Shown: positions 5,731 to 7,022 of the stretch, one piece after another
Layout of the letters: each line of letters opens with the position of its first letter
How positions within the stretch are numbered: position 1 is the first letter of the stretch
Assembly (NCBI GenBank): GCA_022705465.1
Contig: JAKJEK010000046.1
Coordinates: 1 to 7,022 of the forward strand
Source of the DNA: Patescibacteria group bacterium
GTDB taxonomy: Bacteria; Patescibacteriota; UBA1384; XYA2-FULL-43-10; 1-14-0-10-43-13
Direction: 5' to 3'
DNA: 7,022 bases
Position numbers and translations under genes: made by a program
Notes under the pieces: generated by a model
What the model was told of the DNA's origin: nothing
Databases searched by the model: none
What the model saw: only the letters and a program-made list of their open reading frames with translations

Positions 5731-6090
5731 ATGTTAGACAAGACTCGTAATAAAGAGACCGGCAATTTGGGTGAAGACGCCGCAGTGCGATTTTTGCAGT
5801 CCCGAGGATATCGGATTCTTGGGCGCAATCTTAATTTTTCATGTGGCGAAATTGATGTATTAGCCGAGGATCATCGAGTCATTGTTATTGTTGAGGTCAA
5901 AACGGTTCGGGGTGCAGCCTTTGGTCCAGCTCAAGAGCTAGTTAGACGCAGGAAACAAGAGAAGTTGAGGCAATTAGCTAGTCTAATTGGTCAACAGCAT
6001 CCCAATTCATCTCTAAGAATAGATGTGGTTGCTGTCGACTACTCTACTAGCCCGCCCGCCATTGAACTAATTCAGAATGCTGTGAACTGA
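5731..6090 (+). CDS. yraN: UPF0102 / YraN family nuclease-like protein
   Basis: Small protein of the restriction-endonuclease-like fold, often suspected to act in DNA processing, though its precise role is not settled. At 119 residues it has the usual family length and motif order: GNLGEDAA at 11-18 (E15), CGEIDVLAED with G39-E40-I-D42, and VEVKT with E55 and K57. The last two motifs form the D-ExK nuclease signature. A further conserved stretch, RIDVVAV, is at 96-102. The gene starts eight bases after the regulator's stop, so the two are probably cotranscribed; the only ribosome binding signal is a weak AGG about 11 bases before the ATG. In many bacteria the order is rplS-rnhB-yraN, so this neighbourhood is conserved except for the regulator. 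It ends with TGA. Confidence 0.95.
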   Translation: MLDKTRNKETGNLGEDAAVRFLQSRGYRILGRNLNFSCGEIDVLAEDHRVIVIVEVKTVRGAAFGPAQELVRRRKQEKLRQLASLIGQQHPNSSLRIDVVAVDYSTSPPAIELIQNAVN

Positions 6091-6116
6091 TTCATCTTTC
6101 CTTTTCCTGTCAAATT

Positions 6117-6125
6117 TGCTACTCT
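6117..6125 (+). promoter_or_regulatory. possible extended -10 element for gltX
   Basis: TGC followed by TACTCT (6120-6125) resembles an extended -10 without a recognisable -35. Counting seven bases from its end places the transcription start exactly on the A of the gltX ATG at 6132. The hexamer matches consensus at only three of six positions, so this is weak by itself. Its main interest is the spacing, which agrees with the other two plus-strand promoters. The alternative is cotranscription with yraN. Confidence 0.3.
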
Positions 6126-6131
6126 ATTACC

Positions 6132-7022
6132 ATGATTAGAACACGTTTTGCTCCTAGCCCTACCGGCGAACCACACATCGGAAATATTCGTTCTGCCCTG
6201 TTTGCCTATTTGTTTGCCAAACATAATGACGGTCAATTTTTGTTGCGCATTGAGGACACCGACCGTGATAGATTTGTTCCTGGTGCCACCGAGCGGATCA
6301 TTGAGGCGCTTCAGTGGCTCGGCATTGTACCAGATAATCTTAACCATCCGGTCATACAATCAGAACGCAAAGAGATATACAAACAATATGCTCTACAACT
6401 GGTTGAGAAGGGTGCGGCTTATGTTTGTGATTGTACTAAAGAAAGGCTAGATGAACTCAGGCAGACCCAGGAGGCACAGAAACTTCCCCCGGGTTACGAC
6501 GCGCATTGCCGCGGCTTAAACTTATCGTACCACGAGGGCTGTACAATTCGTTTGAAAATGCCGGACAGCGGCAAAATTGTTGTTAATGACCTAATCCGCG
6601 GCAAAGTTGAGTTTGATGCCGCCCTGCTTGACGATCCCATTATTTTGAAATCAGACGGTTTTCCTACCTATCATCTGGCAGTTGTTATAGATGATCACGA
6701 AATGGGCATCACCCACACCATTCGGGCTGAGGAATGGCTTCCATCTACACCAAAGCACCTTGTTTTATATGGAGCTTTTGGCTGGCAGCCGACTGAATTT
6801 GCCCACTTGCCGATGATCTTGGGGCCCGATCGCAAAAAGCTGTCCAAGCGTCACGGTGCAACTGCTGTTTTAGATTATAGGCAGGCCGGCTATCTTCCTG
6901 AGGCTATCGTTAACTTCATTGCTCTCCTGGGGTGGAACCCCAAAGATGAGCGCGAAGATTTTACTCTTGATCAATTGGTAAAAGAATTTACTCTAGAAAA
7001 CGTTAACAAAGCTCCAGCCGTA
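6132..7022 (+). CDS. gltX: glutamyl-tRNA synthetase, C-terminus cut by window edge
   Basis: Class I aminoacyl-tRNA synthetase that charges tRNA with glutamate. The first 297 residues are present of a usual 460-500, so the anticodon-binding domain is missing from the window. The start is secure: MIRTRFAPSPTGEPHIGNIR contains the HIGH-type motif (PHIG, 14-17). Further landmarks are LRIEDTDR, IRAEEWLPSTPKH, and KLSKR at 236-240, the KMSKS equivalent. C99, C101, Y122 and C126 match the zinc-binding pattern reported for E. coli Glu-Q-RS (YadB). Whether the enzyme is discriminating or also charges tRNA-Gln cannot be judged, because the deciding anticodon-binding residues are outside. There is no Shine-Dalgarno in the 41 bases after yraN, so initiation may be leaderless or weakly coupled. 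Confidence 0.98.
   Translation, partial: MIRTRFAPSPTGEPHIGNIRSALFAYLFAKHNDGQFLLRIEDTDRDRFVPGATERIIEALQWLGIVPDNLNHPVIQSERKEIYKQYALQLVEKGAAYVCDCTKERLDELRQTQEAQKLPPGYDAHCRGLNLSYHEGCTIRLKMPDSGKIVVNDLIRGKVEFDAALLDDPIILKSDGFPTYHLAVVIDDHEMGITHTIRAEEWLPSTPKHLVLYGAFGWQPTEFAHLPMILGPDRKKLSKRHGATAVLDYRQAGYLPEAIVNFIALLGWNPKDEREDFTLDQLVKEFTLENVNKAPAV

Noticed and set aside
6088..6134. Possible UGA recoding (as in Gracilibacteria and SR1), because yraN ends in TGA
   Set aside because: YraN reaches its normal family length at this TGA, and no gene in the window has an internal in-frame TGA.
6072..6450. Open frames over the start of gltX (6072-6359 minus, 6148-6450 plus)
   Set aside because: They overlap the HIGH-motif region of gltX, whose frame is beyond doubt.

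Overview
The window looks like a housekeeping stretch of a bacterial chromosome of moderate GC content, and I see no mobile element, CRISPR array or RNA gene. Several traits point to a Patescibacteria/CPR-type genome (Saccharibacteria, Berkelbacteria or a relative). These are a bacterial THUMP/Trm11-like RNA methyltransferase carrying an EPYLG motif, rpmA without rplU beside it, an L19 with a long charged tail, a TrmB-family regulator among translation genes, and little Shine-Dalgarno signal at the first genes of likely transcripts. This placement is inferred from recognised protein families and gene order, with no database search. Ordinary stop codon use (TAG, TAA and TGA all end genes at sensible places) argues for the standard bacterial code.

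Layout: the left 2.66 kb is the 5' part of dnaE (replicative DNA polymerase III alpha subunit) on the minus strand, running off the left edge with its C-terminus missing. A roughly 50-base divergent spacer follows, holding a good plus-strand promoter whose predicted start lies almost on the start codon of the next gene. The plus-strand genes are then a THUMP/Trm11-like methyltransferase, rpmA (L27) and rplS (L19). A strong hairpin terminator with a perfect 19-bp stem closes this group. An 83-base regulatory spacer with a dyad and a promoter leads to a TrmB-like wHTH regulator, then yraN (UPF0102 nuclease-like) and gltX (glutamyl-tRNA synthetase, cut by the right edge).

How the genes fit together: most products serve translation (tRNA or rRNA modification, two large-subunit ribosomal proteins, tRNA charging) or DNA replication and maintenance (DnaE, YraN). 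A promoter-like sequence inside the 3' end of the methyltransferase gene could give rpmA-rplS a supply independent of the methyltransferase. The regulator sits where rnhB is often found between rplS and yraN in other bacteria, and its spacer contains repeats that could serve autoregulation. The most interesting recurring signal is the spacing between -10 boxes and start codons in front of the methyltransferase, the regulator and, more weakly, gltX. It suggests leaderless or nearly leaderless mRNAs, whereas the internal gene rpmA has a clear Shine-Dalgarno sequence. I found no convincing undescribed multi-gene system.
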